Positions 17,627 to 25,325 of a stretch of DNA of 64,000 bases are shown here, piece by piece; the first letter of the stretch is position 1; the number at the start of each line of letters is the position of its first letter. The position numbers were made by a program, and so were the translations under genes. The notes below the pieces were generated by a model. That model was not told the origin of the DNA and searched no databases. It worked only from the letters and a program-made list of their open reading frames with translations. The DNA comes from Hallella mizrahii (GTDB lineage: Bacteria; Bacteroidota; Bacteroidia; Bacteroidales; Bacteroidaceae). Where the stretch lies: assembly GCF_009695775.1 (NCBI RefSeq), contig NZ_VUNG01000016.1, positions 1 to 64,000 of the forward strand, in the 5' to 3' direction.

Positions 17627-19588
17627 ATGCAATACAGTTATTCATTCTTGATACTGCTTCTGCCTTTCCTGAGCTTTCTCTTGCTCGGACTCCTTGGCAT
17701 GAAGATGAAAAAACCGGTTGCGGGCATGATCGGCACGGCTGTCCTGGCTGTGCTGTGGGGTATGAGCCTGTACACCGCTTACGAATATTTCTTCGCCGTG
17801 GGGCGTGATGCCTCCACGGGACTCTATCCGACTGTGACCGTGTTTAACTTCACATGGCTGAAGTTTACCGAGGCCCTGACGTTCAACATCGGTTTCCGTC
17901 TGACTCCTATCAGCGTGATGATGCTTATCGTCATCACCACGGTGAGTATGATGGTTCACATCTATAGCTTCGGCTACATGGCTGAGCGCGACGAGAACTA
18001 TAAGAAGGAAGGCTACGAGAAAGGTTTCCAGCGCTTCTATGCTTTCCTGTCGCTCTTCACCATGAGTATGCTCGGACTGGTAGTGGCCACCAACATCTTC
18101 CAGATGTATCTCTTCTGGGAGCTCGTGGGTGTATGCTCTTACCTGCTCATCGGCTTCTACTATCCCAAGCACGCTGCCGTGCATGCTTCCAAGAAGGCGT
18201 TTATCGTCACGCGTTTCGCCGACTTGTTCTTCCTCATCGGTATCCTGTTCTTCAGCTACTATGTGGGTACGTTCAACTACGATCTCAACGCTGACCCGAC
18301 CTTGGCAGGCCGTCTGCCTCATGCTGCATGGATCATGCCTACCGCACTGTTCCTGATGTTCATCGGCGGTGCCGGTAAGAGTGCAATGTTCCCACTGCAT
18401 ATCTGGTTGCCCGACGCTATGGAGGGTCCAACACCTGTCAGTGCCTTGATCCACGCCGCTACGATGGTTGTCGCCGGTGTCTACCAAGTTGCCAGCCTGT
18501 TCCCCATTTGGATTCAGTACGCTCCTAACACACTTCATTATGTCGCATACATTGCTGCCTTCACAGCGTTCTATGCAGCTGCTGTAGCTTGCTGCCAGCG
18601 TGATATCAAGCGTGGTCTGGCCTTCTCGACCATCTCACAGATTGCTTACATGCTCGTGGCTCTCGGCGTATGCACATCTATGGAGGGCGAGGGAAGTGTC
18701 GGCTACATGGCCAGCATGTTCCACCTTTTCACCCACGCCATGTTCAAGGCTCTGCTCTTCCTCTGCTCCGGTGCTATCATTGTCATCATCGGCAGCAACT
18801 TCAAAGAGTATATGGGCGGCCTGCATAAGTACATGCCTATCACCAACATCTGCTTCCTCATCGGAACGATTGCCATCAGCGGTTTCTGGCCGTTGGCTGG
18901 TTTCTTCTCTAAGGATGAGATTGTGGACGCTTGCTTCCACTTCTCTCCCTACATGGGTTGGTTCATGACTTTGGTATCAGGTATGACCGCCTTCTACATG
19001 TTCCGTCTCTATTATGTCATCTTCTGGGGCAATTCTTACTACGAGGCTGATCCCGAGCACCGCCGTCGCCCGGCCGAAGTTCCCTTCATCATGTGGGGAC
19101 CCTTGGTGTTCCTGGCTATCATCAGCTGCGTGGCAGGATGGATTCCTTTCGGTCACTTCGTTTCTGCCAATGGCTTGAGCGAGGATATTCCTTTGCAGAG
19201 TTTCCACTTCGGCATGACTGCCTGGTGCTCTCTGGCCGTGGCAACAATCGGCTTTGCCCTTGCCACTTGGATGTATGCCAGCGGCAAGAACCCTGTGCCG
19301 GATATGCTCGAGCACCGTATGCCGAAACTTCACAAGGCTGCCCTCAACCGCTTCTACATCGACGATGCCTGGCAGTTCTTCACTCATAAGATTGTCTTCG
19401 GCTGCTTCTCTATTCCTATTGCCTGGTTCGACCGTCACGTCATCGACGGCATGTTCAACTTCTCGGCATGGGCAACACAAGAGGCCGGCGAGACGATCCG
19501 TCCGTGGCAGAGTGGCGATGTCCGTCAGTATGCTATCTGGTTCCTCACCGGTAGTGTGGCACTGACGCTGATTCTGCTTTGCATTTAA
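17627..19588 (+). CDS. nuoL: NADH-quinone oxidoreductase subunit L
   Basis: 653 aa. Distal antiporter-like proton-pumping subunit with about 16 membrane helices and the lateral helix at the C-terminus. Signatures: LFWELVGVCSYLLIGFYY (essential Glu in TM5), GGAGKSAMFPLHIWLPDAMEGPTPVSALIHAATMV and the mid-chain FFSKDEI. Starts 7 nt after nuoK. The length is normal. Confidence 0.97.
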   Translation: MQYSYSFLILLLPFLSFLLLGLLGMKMKKPVAGMIGTAVLAVLWGMSLYTAYEYFFAVGRDASTGLYPTVTVFNFTWLKFTEALTFNIGFRLTPISVMMLIVITTVSMMVHIYSFGYMAERDENYKKEGYEKGFQRFYAFLSLFTMSMLGLVVATNIFQMYLFWELVGVCSYLLIGFYYPKHAAVHASKKAFIVTRFADLFFLIGILFFSYYVGTFNYDLNADPTLAGRLPHAAWIMPTALFLMFIGGAGKSAMFPLHIWLPDAMEGPTPVSALIHAATMVVAGVYQVASLFPIWIQYAPNTLHYVAYIAAFTAFYAAAVACCQRDIKRGLAFSTISQIAYMLVALGVCTSMEGEGSVGYMASMFHLFTHAMFKALLFLCSGAIIVIIGSNFKEYMGGLHKYMPITNICFLIGTIAISGFWPLAGFFSKDEIVDACFHFSPYMGWFMTLVSGMTAFYMFRLYYVIFWGNSYYEADPEHRRRPAEVPFIMWGPLVFLAIISCVAGWIPFGHFVSANGLSEDIPLQSFHFGMTAWCSLAVATIGFALATWMYASGKNPVPDMLEHRMPKLHKAALNRFYIDDAWQFFTHKIVFGCFSIPIAWFDRHVIDGMFNFSAWATQEAGETIRPWQSGDVRQYAIWFLTGSVALTLILLCI

Positions 19589-19624
19589 CAACATCGAAAC
19601 ATTCACTTAGACTGAAATAAGAAA

Positions 19625-21148
19625 ATGACATTTTTAACGTTTTTCGTCGTTATACCTATTCTGATGTTGCTTGCCCTGTGGCTGGCTCGCAACGACAGTC
19701 AGGTGCGTGGCGTCATGGTCGTAGGTTCTACGGCTCTTCTCGCCCTTGCCATCTATTTGGTATTTGCCTTCCTGGAGGCGCGCGAGACCATGCCGGCAGA
19801 GAAGTTCCCCTTCCTCTTCGGCGACGCCATACCTTGGTTCAAGCCCTTGCACATCTTCTATCGCACGGGCGTGGACGGCATCTCGGTGGTGATGATCCTG
19901 CTTTCTGCCATCATCGTCTTCACCGGTACTTTTGCCTCTTGGCAGCAGCACCCCATGCAGAAGGAGTACTTCCTCTGGTTCACCTTGCTGTCTACCGGTG
20001 TGTTTGGCTTCTTCATCTCTGAGGACCTCTTCACCATGTTCATGTTCTACGAGGTTGCGCTGATTCCTATGTACCTGCTTATCGGCGTTTGGGGTACTGG
20101 TCCTAAGGAGTACAGTGCCATGAAGCTGACGTTGATGCTCATGGGCGGTTCCGCTCTGCTCATCATCGGCATTCTTGGCATCTACTTCTTCAACGGTCAG
20201 TATAGCGGCACCTATACCATGTCGGTCGTGGAGATCGCTGCTTCCAATGCTATTCCGGCATTCATTCAGAAGATCTTCTTCCCGTTCATCTTCATCGGTT
20301 TTGGTGTTCTCGGCGCTTTATTCCCGTTCCACACTTGGTCTCCCGACGGTCATGCTTCAGCCCCGACAGCTGTGTCTATGCTCCACGCCGGTGTGCTGAT
20401 GAAGCTCGGAGGTTATGGTTGTTTCCGCATTGCCATGTATCTGTTGCCCCAGGCAGCCCACCAGCTCTCTTGGATCTTCCTCATCCTTACCACCATCTCA
20501 GTGGTCTATGGTGCGCTCTCCGCTTGTGTGCAGACCGACTTGAAGTATATCAATGCTTACTCTTCTGTGTCTCACTGCGGCATGGTGCTTTTCGCTCTGC
20601 TGATGATGACCCAGACTGCTTGCACAGGTGCTATTCTGCAGATGCTCTCTCACGGTCTGATGACAGCCCTTTTCTTCGCTGTCATCGGTATGATCTATCA
20701 CCGTTGCGGCACGCGTGACGTGCGTCGCTTGGGCGGATTGATGAAGATCATGCCTTTCCTGGCCGTTGCCTATGTTGTTGCCGGTTTGGCCAACCTCGGT
20801 CTTCCTGGCTTCTCTGGCTTCGTCGCCGAGATGAACATTTTCGTCGGTTCTTTTGAGAACCCCGATCTGTTCCACCGTACCTGCACCATCATCGCTTGTA
20901 CCTCTATTGTCATCACCGCTGTGTATATCCTGCGTGTTGTCGGTAAGATCCTGTATCAGCAGGTTCCCGACCAGGCTTATTACAAGCTTTCGGATGCTTC
21001 TTGGGACGAGCGTATCGCTGTGGGCGGCTTGATTTTCTGTGTAGCCGGCCTTGGTATGGCTCCACTGTGGGCACAGAATATCATCAACGATGCCATGGCT
21101 CCTATGTTGCATCATATCCTTAGCGCAGGTGTTGTCGCTGGCATGTAA
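19625..21148 (+). CDS. nuoM: NADH-quinone oxidoreductase subunit M
   Basis: 507 aa, about 14 membrane helices, second antiporter-like subunit. Signatures: MFMFYEVALIPMYLLIGVWG (TM5 Glu), FPFHTWSPDGHASAPTAVSMLHAGVLMKLGGYG and LANLGLPGFSGFVAE. Follows nuoL by 36 nt. Length typical. Confidence 0.97.
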   Translation: MTFLTFFVVIPILMLLALWLARNDSQVRGVMVVGSTALLALAIYLVFAFLEARETMPAEKFPFLFGDAIPWFKPLHIFYRTGVDGISVVMILLSAIIVFTGTFASWQQHPMQKEYFLWFTLLSTGVFGFFISEDLFTMFMFYEVALIPMYLLIGVWGTGPKEYSAMKLTLMLMGGSALLIIGILGIYFFNGQYSGTYTMSVVEIAASNAIPAFIQKIFFPFIFIGFGVLGALFPFHTWSPDGHASAPTAVSMLHAGVLMKLGGYGCFRIAMYLLPQAAHQLSWIFLILTTISVVYGALSACVQTDLKYINAYSSVSHCGMVLFALLMMTQTACTGAILQMLSHGLMTALFFAVIGMIYHRCGTRDVRRLGGLMKIMPFLAVAYVVAGLANLGLPGFSGFVAEMNIFVGSFENPDLFHRTCTIIACTSIVITAVYILRVVGKILYQQVPDQAYYKLSDASWDERIAVGGLIFCVAGLGMAPLWAQNIINDAMAPMLHHILSAGVVAGM

Positions 21149-21172
21149 TACGATTGAAAAGAGAATAAAGTT

Positions 21173-22645
21173 ATGAATATAGATTATAGTCAATTTCTTA
21201 ATATGATTCCGGAGACCACGCTGACGGCTATTCTGTTGATCGTATTCCTTGCTGACCTGTTCACAGCTCCCCGCTCCGGTGAGAGTAAGGTGCGCAGCTG
21301 GTTCAATCCGTTGGTGTGTGTGCTGATGCTGGCTCATGTCTTCATCAACATTTTCCCGACAGCTTCTGCTACTGCCTTTGGTGGTATGTATATGACAAAT
21401 CCGAGCGTGGGTGTCATCAAGACGATTCTCGCCTTTGGTACGCTTATCGTCCTCATCCAGTCGCGCGAGTGGCTGCAGCGTCCAGATACTAATTTCAAGG
21501 AAGGAGAGTTCTACGAACTCGTCATCTCTACGCTTCTCGGTATGAACATGATGGTAAGTGCCAATCACTTCCTGCTGTTCTTCATCGGTCTTGAGATGGC
21601 TTCTGTGCCTATGGCCTGCCTTGTCGCTTTCGACAAGTACCGTCATCACAGTGCAGAGGCCGGTGCAAAGTTCATCCTCACCGCTACTTTCTCCAGTGGT
21701 GTGATGATCTACGGTATCAGCTTCCTTTATGGGGCTACGGGCACTCTCTACTTTGATGATGTCGTGAAGAACATTAGTGCCACGCCACTGACAATCATGG
21801 GCATGGTCTTCTTCTTCAGCGGACTGGGCTTCAAGATTTCTTTGGTTCCTTTCCACTTCTGGACGGCAGATACCTATCAGGGTGCTCCGACCAATGTCAG
21901 TGGTTACCTGAGTGTCATCTCTAAGGGTGCCGCTGCCTTTGCGCTGTGCTCCATTCTGATGAAAGTCTTTGCTCCAATGGTAGAGTACTGGCAGTATATG
22001 CTGATGATCGTCATTGTGCTGTCTATCACCATTGCCAACCTCTTCGCCATCCATCAGAAAGATCTGAAGCGCTTCATGGCGTTCAGCTCTATCTCTCAGG
22101 CCGGTTACATCATGCTGGCTGTCGTTGGTGACTCTGCTATGGGCGTGACGGCTCTGTCTTACTATGTACTCATCTATGTGGTAGCCAACCTCGCCGTCTT
22201 CTCCATCATCTCTTCTGTAGAGGAGCATAACAATGGTGTGGTGAGCATGGATGCCTACAACGGCTTCTACAAGACCAATCCGCGTCTGGCTTTCCTCATG
22301 ACGCTGGCACTGTTCTCCTTGGGTGGTATTCCTCCGTTCGCCGGAATGTTCTCGAAGTTCTTCGTGTTCATGGCAGCAGCCAACGGCGCACAGGTCACTA
22401 CGACCATTGGTGCTACCATCTATGCAGTAGTCTTCATTGCCTTGGTCAACACGGTGGTGAGCTTGTACTACTATCTGCTCATCGTCAAGGCCATGTTCAT
22501 CAAACACAACGAGAATCCGTTGCCGACTTTCAGTGCCCATGTCAACACGAAGCTGGCACTGGCTCTCTGCACTCTCGGCATCATCGCCTTCGGTGTTTGC
22601 AGCTATGTCTATGACTGGATCCAGGCTGCGTCGGTGATGCAGTAA
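21173..22645 (+). CDS. nuoN: NADH-quinone oxidoreductase subunit N
   Basis: 490 aa, third antiporter-like subunit and last gene of the operon. Seen: [19 protein letters not shown] (TM5 Glu), [28 protein letters not shown] and [18 protein letters not shown] strong terminator follows 28 nt after the stop. The operon order A-B-CD-H-I-J-K-L-M-N equals that known in Bacteroides. Confidence 0.97.
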   Translation: MNIDYSQFLNMIPETTLTAILLIVFLADLFTAPRSGESKVRSWFNPLVCVLMLAHVFINIFPTASATAFGGMYMTNPSVGVIKTILAFGTLIVLIQSREWLQRPDTNFKEGEFYELVISTLLGMNMMVSANHFLLFFIGLEMASVPMACLVAFDKYRHHSAEAGAKFILTATFSSGVMIYGISFLYGATGTLYFDDVVKNISATPLTIMGMVFFFSGLGFKISLVPFHFWTADTYQGAPTNVSGYLSVISKGAAAFALCSILMKVFAPMVEYWQYMLMIVIVLSITIANLFAIHQKDLKRFMAFSSISQAGYIMLAVVGDSAMGVTALSYYVLIYVVANLAVFSIISSVEEHNNGVVSMDAYNGFYKTNPRLAFLMTLALFSLGGIPPFAGMFSKFFVFMAAANGAQVTTTIGATIYAVVFIALVNTVVSLYYYLLIVKAMFIKHNENPLPTFSAHVNTKLALALCTLGIIAFGVCSYVYDWIQAASVMQ

Positions 22646-22673
22646 TTTGGGTAGGATAGTAACATATAAAATA

Positions 22674-22711
22674 AAAAAAGGCTGTGGAAACATCTTTCCA
22701 CAGCCTTTTTT
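22674..22711 (+). terminator. Intrinsic terminator of the nuo operon
   Basis: 17-bp perfect inverted repeat (22674-22690 and 22695-22711), loop CATC; the stem is AAAAAAGGCTGTGGAAA with its complement, ending in TTTTTT. Classic rho-independent terminator. Confidence 0.9.
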
Positions 22712-22784
22712 CTTGCTTCTTTATAATAAAAGGTAGCAAACTCCGTTATAGGTATATTCGTATTACAATAAAATATGTCCGCCT

Positions 22785-22910
22785 ATGAAGTATTCTACTC
22801 CCAAAGAATGTGTACCTTCAGAGTTATCGTTGTATATCATTCGACAGATTGCTCACACCTATCGTATTGACAGGCGTAGTTCGGAAGTGGCTGTTCATTG
22901 TATGAACTGA
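22785..22910 (+). CDS. Possible 41-aa small protein
   Basis: ATG to TGA, 41 aa, in the 291-bp gap between nuoN and rpe. The peptide contains PSELSLYIIRQIAHTYR and ends CMN. Many Bacteroidota genomes carry 35-50 aa proteins of unknown function with a similar 'PSExTLxxIRQfAhtY...N' pattern; this resemblance is from memory and unverified. It lies 26 nt upstream of rpe and could be translated from the same mRNA. No clear promoter or ribosome-binding site is visible. It could also be chance. Confidence 0.5.
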   Translation: MKYSTPKECVPSELSLYIIRQIAHTYRIDRRSSEVAVHCMN

Positions 22911-22936
22911 TGACGGATCAAAACCGATAAAGCAAC

Positions 22937-23608
22937 ATGAAAACAATCGTTTCTCCTTCTTTGCTTGCAGCAGACTTTACGAATTTGCAAGCTGATATAG
23001 ACATGATCAACCGCAGTGAAGCTGATTGGCTGCACTGCGATGTAATGGACGGTGTGTTTGTCCCTAACATTTCCTTTGGCTTCCCAGTGTTGGAAGCAGT
23101 GAAGCGCATTTGTACGAAGCCGCTTGACGTGCACTTTATGATTGTCAAGCCTGAACGTTATATCACTCGCACGGCAAAACTTGGCGCTATGATGATGAAT
23201 GTTCACTATGAGGCATGTACGCATCTCAACCGTACTATTCACGAGATACATGAGGAAGGGATGAAGGCTGGCGTGACGCTGAATCCGTCTACCCCTGTCT
23301 GTATGTTGGAGGATTGTATCCAGGACGTGGACATTGTGTTGCTGATGAGTGTCAATCCTGGCTTCGGCGGTCAGAAATTTATTGAGAACACTTACGCGAA
23401 GATCGGCCGACTGAGAAAGCTGATCAAGGACAGCGGCTCACAGGCTCTTATCGAAGTGGATGGTGGCGTGAATGCAGAGACAGCGCCGAAACTCAAGCGC
23501 GCCGGCGTGGATGTGCTTGTCAGCGGCAGCTATGTGTTTAAAGCAGAAGAGCCGGAGCAAGTGATAAAGACTCTCTCCTCCCCCCTGCCCCCCTTCCTCT
23601 CCCTGTAG
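22937..23608 (+). CDS. rpe: Ribulose-phosphate 3-epimerase, C-terminus rewritten by a repeat
   Basis: 223 aa. Interconverts ribulose-5-P and xylulose-5-P in the pentose phosphate pathway; TIM barrel with a divalent metal. Motifs: IVSPSLLAADF, DWLHCDVMDGVFVPNISFG (metal ligand and catalytic Asp), HFMIVKP, MSVNPGFGGQKFI, EVDGGVN, VSGSYVFKA. The final residues SSPLPPFLSL are not family sequence: they translate a palindromic intergenic repeat that begins at about 23569, and the stop codon TAG lies in the centre of its hairpin. The catalytic core is intact, so the protein should work. Confidence 0.96.
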   Translation: MKTIVSPSLLAADFTNLQADIDMINRSEADWLHCDVMDGVFVPNISFGFPVLEAVKRICTKPLDVHFMIVKPERYITRTAKLGAMMMNVHYEACTHLNRTIHEIHEEGMKAGVTLNPSTPVCMLEDCIQDVDIVLLMSVNPGFGGQKFIENTYAKIGRLRKLIKDSGSQALIEVDGGVNAETAPKLKRAGVDVLVSGSYVFKAEEPEQVIKTLSSPLPPFLSL

Positions 23609-23634
23609 GGAGAGGAGGGGGACCTGCGCACCCC
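23569..23634 (+). repeat. CTCTCC palindromic repeat, copy 1 (overlaps rpe 3' end)
   Basis: CCTCTCCCTGTAGGGAGAGG (23596-23615) is the hairpin core, preceded by CTCCCCCCTGCCCCCC. Nearly the same 65-bp sequence follows the ECF sigma gene in the same orientation relative to that gene (24436-24487, minus strand). The rpe stop codon is the hairpin loop. It may act as a terminator although it has no T-tract. Confidence 0.75.
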
Positions 23635-23653
23635 TTAGTGTCCAATGGGGGAG

Positions 23654-23790
23654 CTCTTAAATTTACGACTGCGCTTCTCTTAAATTTACGACTGCGCTTC
23701 TCTTAATTACTTTACGACAGGGCTTCTCTTACTTTACGACAGGGCTTCTCTTACTTTACGACTGCGCATCTTTTAATAGGAGCTGATCTT
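23654..23790. repeat. Tandem array A, 22-26 bp units
   Basis: Five clear units and one degenerate unit: two identical 23-bp copies starting at 23654 and 23677 (CTCTTAAATTTACGACTGCG plus CTT), then 26-, 22- and 22-bp variants with ACTTTACGAC, then a decayed copy. No spacers and no conserved palindrome, so not CRISPR. Confidence 0.8.
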
Positions 23791-23944
23791 CTTTAAAGAA
23801 CAGGAACGATCTTCTTAAAGGATAGAAGAGATTTCTTTAAATGGCAGAAGTGATTTCTTTAAAGGATGAGAGTGATCTCTTTAGAGGGAAGAAGAGATTT
23901 CTTTAAAGGATGAGAGAGATCTCTTTAGAGGGCAGAAGTGATTT
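23791..23944. repeat. Tandem array B, 22-bp units
   Basis: Seven units of 21-23 bp. Two subtypes alternate at the right end: CTTTAAAGGATGAGAGAGAT type and CTTTAGAGGGCAGAAGTGAT type. The rightmost unit (23923-23944) forms the 3' end of the DUF559 gene and contains its stop codon, so the array seems to have grown out of that gene's end. Confidence 0.85.
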
Positions 23945-24386
23945 CTTTGACAACTGCTTCGGTATCAAACTCCACCTGCTCGTTAGTAAAACGAAGGACG
24001 ACGAAGCCTTTACTTTCCAACCAACTTTGGCGCTGTGTATCCATCATTTGCTGTAAAGCTTCGGCATGATATCCACCGTCTACCTCAACAATTACTTTAC
24101 GCTCCAAGCATACAAAATCAACAATATACTCACCAATTGCATGTTGACGTAGAAAACGATAGCCGGTTTTCTTCGCTCTGAGTTCATTCCAAAGGACTCG
24201 CTCGCCTTCCGTCATCTGTTTTCTGTTCTCTCTTGCATTGTCTTTTAGTATCGGATACAGCATCCTGTCGGCTGTCTTATAGCTTGCTACTTTATTATAG
24301 CATTTTTGTTCCTGTGTGCAGTGTCCATTTTGTTTTTGACTATTTTTATGGCCATCCTCTTTATGGTTATCGTCTTGATTTTCCAT
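23925..24386 (-). CDS. DUF559 (restriction-endonuclease-fold) protein
   Basis: 153 aa. The DUF559 domain covers about 45-150: RENRKQMTEGERVLWNELR, GYRFLRQHAIGEYIVDFVCLERKVIVEVDGG, FVVLRFTNEQV. The DFVC...VIVEVDGG arrangement is the D-(E)xE core of the PD-(D/E)XK/Vsr-like fold, so a DNA-nicking role is possible but unproven. The first 40 residues are Asn/Gln/Lys rich and not family-like; Met42 (MLYPILKD) is another possible start. It lies downstream of the ECF sigma gene on the same strand. The last residues VKEITSAL are encoded by a 22-bp repeat unit. Confidence 0.8.
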   Translation of the reverse strand: MENQDDNHKEDGHKNSQKQNGHCTQEQKCYNKVASYKTADRMLYPILKDNARENRKQMTEGERVLWNELRAKKTGYRFLRQHAIGEYIVDFVCLERKVIVEVDGGYHAEALQQMMDTQRQSWLESKGFVVLRFTNEQVEFDTEAVVKEITSAL

Positions 24387-24435
24387 CCTCTTTCATTTGT
24401 ATTCTCGATAAGATTAGTGTTATGGGGGTGCACTT

Positions 24436-24487
24436 CCCCCTCCTCTCCCTCGAGGGAGAGGAGGGGGGCAGGGGGGAGAAGAGAGTC
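24436..24487 (-). repeat. CTCTCC palindromic repeat, copy 2 (after ECF sigma gene)
   Basis: A perfect 32-bp palindrome (24436-24467, centre TCGA), followed on the plus strand by GCAGGGGGGAGAAG. On the minus strand it starts 5 nt after the sigma-factor stop codon and matches copy 1 at about 90% over 65 bp, both preceded by AAAGACTCTC. Candidate terminator or REP-like element. Confidence 0.75.
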
Positions 24488-24492
24488 TTTTC

Positions 24493-25089
24493 CTATTCTA
24501 TTTCCAGCAGGATTCCGTTTTTCTTTGCCATTCTTCTCATGTTCAGCACAGCGTAGCGCATGCGGCCGAGTGCCGTGTTGATGCTCACCTGTGTTGCATC
24601 AGCGATCTCTTTGAAGGACATCTGTTGATAGAAGCGCATGAAGACCACCTCGCGCTGTGTATCAGGGAGTTTGTCCATAAGCGTCTTTACGTCTCTGAGT
24701 ACCTGCTCATTGACGTATCGCCCCTCGACATTGCCTTCCCAAACTTGCTTATGTCTCAGTTTTCCAAGGTCGTTGTCCTCGTTGGGCTCAACGATATGGC
24801 GTGCTTTCTGTCTGCGGAAAGCGTCCATAATTACGTTGTGGGCAATGCGCATACACCATGCCGAAAACTGCCCCGACGGCTCGTAGAGTCCGTTTTGTAA
24901 CTTCACGATGATCTTGACGAATGTCTCTTGGAAGACGTCGTTTGCCAAGCCCTCGTCGTGGACAACAAAAAGGATGTAGGCAAACAACTTGTTCTGATTG
25001 CGTGACAACAGAATATCGAAAGCCTGATTATTGCCCTCCATATATTTAATGGCCAACTGTTCGTCGGTCATTGTCTTGAGCTGTTCCAT
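24493..25089 (-). CDS. ECF-type RNA polymerase sigma factor
   Basis: 198 aa. Region 2 (about 25-95: FDILLSRNQNKLFAYILFVVHDEGLANDVFQETFVKII, then WCMRIAHNVIMDAFRR) and region 4 (about 130-190: LPDTQREVVFMRFYQQMSFKEIADATQVSINTALGRMRYAVLNMR) are complete. No anti-sigma gene is adjacent: upstream is intergenic and downstream is the DUF559 gene. A near-perfect housekeeping promoter at 25160-25191 suggests constitutive transcription, so control may be post-translational or by stability. Target genes unknown. Confidence 0.93.
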   Translation of the reverse strand: MEQLKTMTDEQLAIKYMEGNNQAFDILLSRNQNKLFAYILFVVHDEGLANDVFQETFVKIIVKLQNGLYEPSGQFSAWCMRIAHNVIMDAFRRQKARHIVEPNEDNDLGKLRHKQVWEGNVEGRYVNEQVLRDVKTLMDKLPDTQREVVFMRFYQQMSFKEIADATQVSINTALGRMRYAVLNMRRMAKKNGILLEIE

Positions 25090-25159
25090 TTTCTTAATGC
25101 TTTTAATTAAGTAAATGTATTATCGATAGGCTTTCTTCTTTAAAAATTATCTACGAAGA

Positions 25160-25191
25160 CAAAGTTAGCAAAAATCTACAAGAGTGCCAAA
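25160..25191 (-). promoter_or_regulatory. Bacteroidota -33/-7 promoter of the ECF sigma gene
   Basis: On the minus strand TTTG (complement of 25188-25191), 20-bp spacer, TAACTTTG (complement of 25160-25167). Full consensus match, about 70 bp upstream of the start codon. Confidence 0.75.
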
Positions 25192-25224
25192 TTTTTAACA
25201 CTCCAACTACAATATTCTTAAGGA

Positions 25225-25262
25225 AACGACGTTGAGAAGCCTTTGCTATTCTCAACGTCGTT
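25225..25262. terminator. Hairpin between CE2 and ECF sigma genes
   Basis: Perfect 14-bp stem (25225-25238, AACGACGTTGAGAA, with 25249-25262), 10-nt loop. It follows the stop of the minus-strand esterase gene by 63 bp. The T-rich tail is better on the plus strand than on the minus strand, so it may be bidirectional. Confidence 0.6.
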
Positions 25263-25325
25263 ATCTTTTTTGTGGACGCTTCAGACTTTTGAAGCTTCAG
25301 TCCATTATGACAGCAACTAAGTTCC

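Noticed and set aside
20498..22693. Long open frame (731 codons) on the minus strand opposite nuoM/nuoN
   Set aside because: Exactly antisense to clear nuo genes, rich in His, Asp and Arg, no domain or signal; a shadow of codon bias on the coding strand.
23654..23944. Possible CRISPR array
   Set aside because: Units are directly adjacent with no unique spacers, vary in sequence, and no cas genes are present.
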